This document shows, one piece after another, positions 15,186 to 15,411 of a DNA stretch of 15,411 bases. Positions within the stretch are counted from its first letter, which is position 1. The number at the start of each line of letters is the position of its first letter. This DNA is from Baffinella frigidus (lineage: Eukaryota > Cryptophyceae > Cryptomonadales > Baffinellaceae), in NCBI GenBank assembly GCA_026770585.1, contig MU647149.1, positions 110,271 to 125,681 on the forward strand. Reading direction: 5' to 3'. Position numbers and translations under genes: made by a program. Below the pieces are notes generated by a model that did not search any database, was not told where the DNA came from, and saw only the letters and a list, made by a program, of their open reading frames with translations.

Positions 15186-15189
15186 CTGT

Positions 15190-15411
15190 TTTAGGTTTTG
15201 GGGTTTGGGGTTTGGAGTTTGGGGTTTGAGGTGTGGGGTTTGGGGTTCAGGGTTTAGTGTTTGGGGTTTGGGGTTTGGGGTTTAGGGTAGAGAGTTGATG
15301 AGGGTTGAGGGTTCAGTGTTTGGGGTTTGGGGATTGGGGTTTGGGGATTGGGGTTTGGGGATTGGGGTTTGGGGTTTGGGGTTTGGGGTTTGGGGTTTGG
15401 GGTTTGGGGTT
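15190..15411. repeat. (GGGTTTG)n array to window end
   Basis: GGGTTTG units with a GGGGATTGGGGTTT 14-mer at 15325-15372. Cut by the window edge. Confidence 0.97.

Overview
The window looks like nuclear DNA of a microbial eukaryote, most likely an alga. About nine tenths of it is low-complexity sequence built from 7-base telomere-like units (TTTAGGG and the variants TTTGGGG, TTGAGGG, TTCAGGG, TTTCGGG, GTAGGGT, TTAGGGG). It has no prokaryotic features and no long reading frame. A dinoflagellate (Symbiodiniaceae/Suessiales type) is my best guess, from TTTAGGG-type repeats, very short exons, introns with AG|G acceptors and one GC donor, and GC-rich codons. A haptophyte, cryptophyte, chlorarachniophyte or green alga is not excluded.

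One gene can be supported. It lies on the minus strand and crosses the whole window. I assembled 18 short exons (30-193 bp, 1365 bp, 455 codons) from 15185 down to 504. All 17 junctions agree in phase with no stop; 17 donors are GT and one is GC; all acceptors are AG. The product resembles the RIH region of inositol-1,4,5-trisphosphate receptor/ryanodine receptor calcium-release channels. The order of matching segments follows the family: N-terminal helical RIH block (exons 4-12), acidic/linker part, then the 'LLYYHVEMLRLFENL' and 'CVRLLSALYIDVETTNQ' helices (exons 15-18). Neither end of the gene is in the window: no start codon, stop, promoter or poly(A) site was identified.

The introns (383-1333 bp) hold degenerate telomere-like arrays, simple repeats, foldback/MITE-like elements, a 31-bp tandem repeat family that spells a perfect heat-shock-element pattern, and many decayed partial copies of the neighbouring exons. 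The copies obey a polarity rule. Copies in the intron upstream of an exon carry its 5' part, often with the acceptor. Copies in the intron downstream carry its 3' part, often with the donor. This is what repeated local duplication across splice junctions would leave.

Layout in gene order (high to low coordinate): 15411-14296 G-rich arrays with exon 1; 14295-14103 exon 2 with a coding minisatellite; 14102-11960 SSRs, a MITE and exon 3 with about eight partial copies; 11959-8419 exons 4-9 with partial copies, 31-mers, a TIR element and a foldback; 8418-6172 exons 10-12, telomere-like fill and a foldback; 6171-4352 exons 13-14, 31-mers, a MITE and a foldback; 4351-1 exons 15-18 with further copies and fill. 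No RNA gene or CRISPR array was seen, and the open frames outside the exons look like repeat translation.
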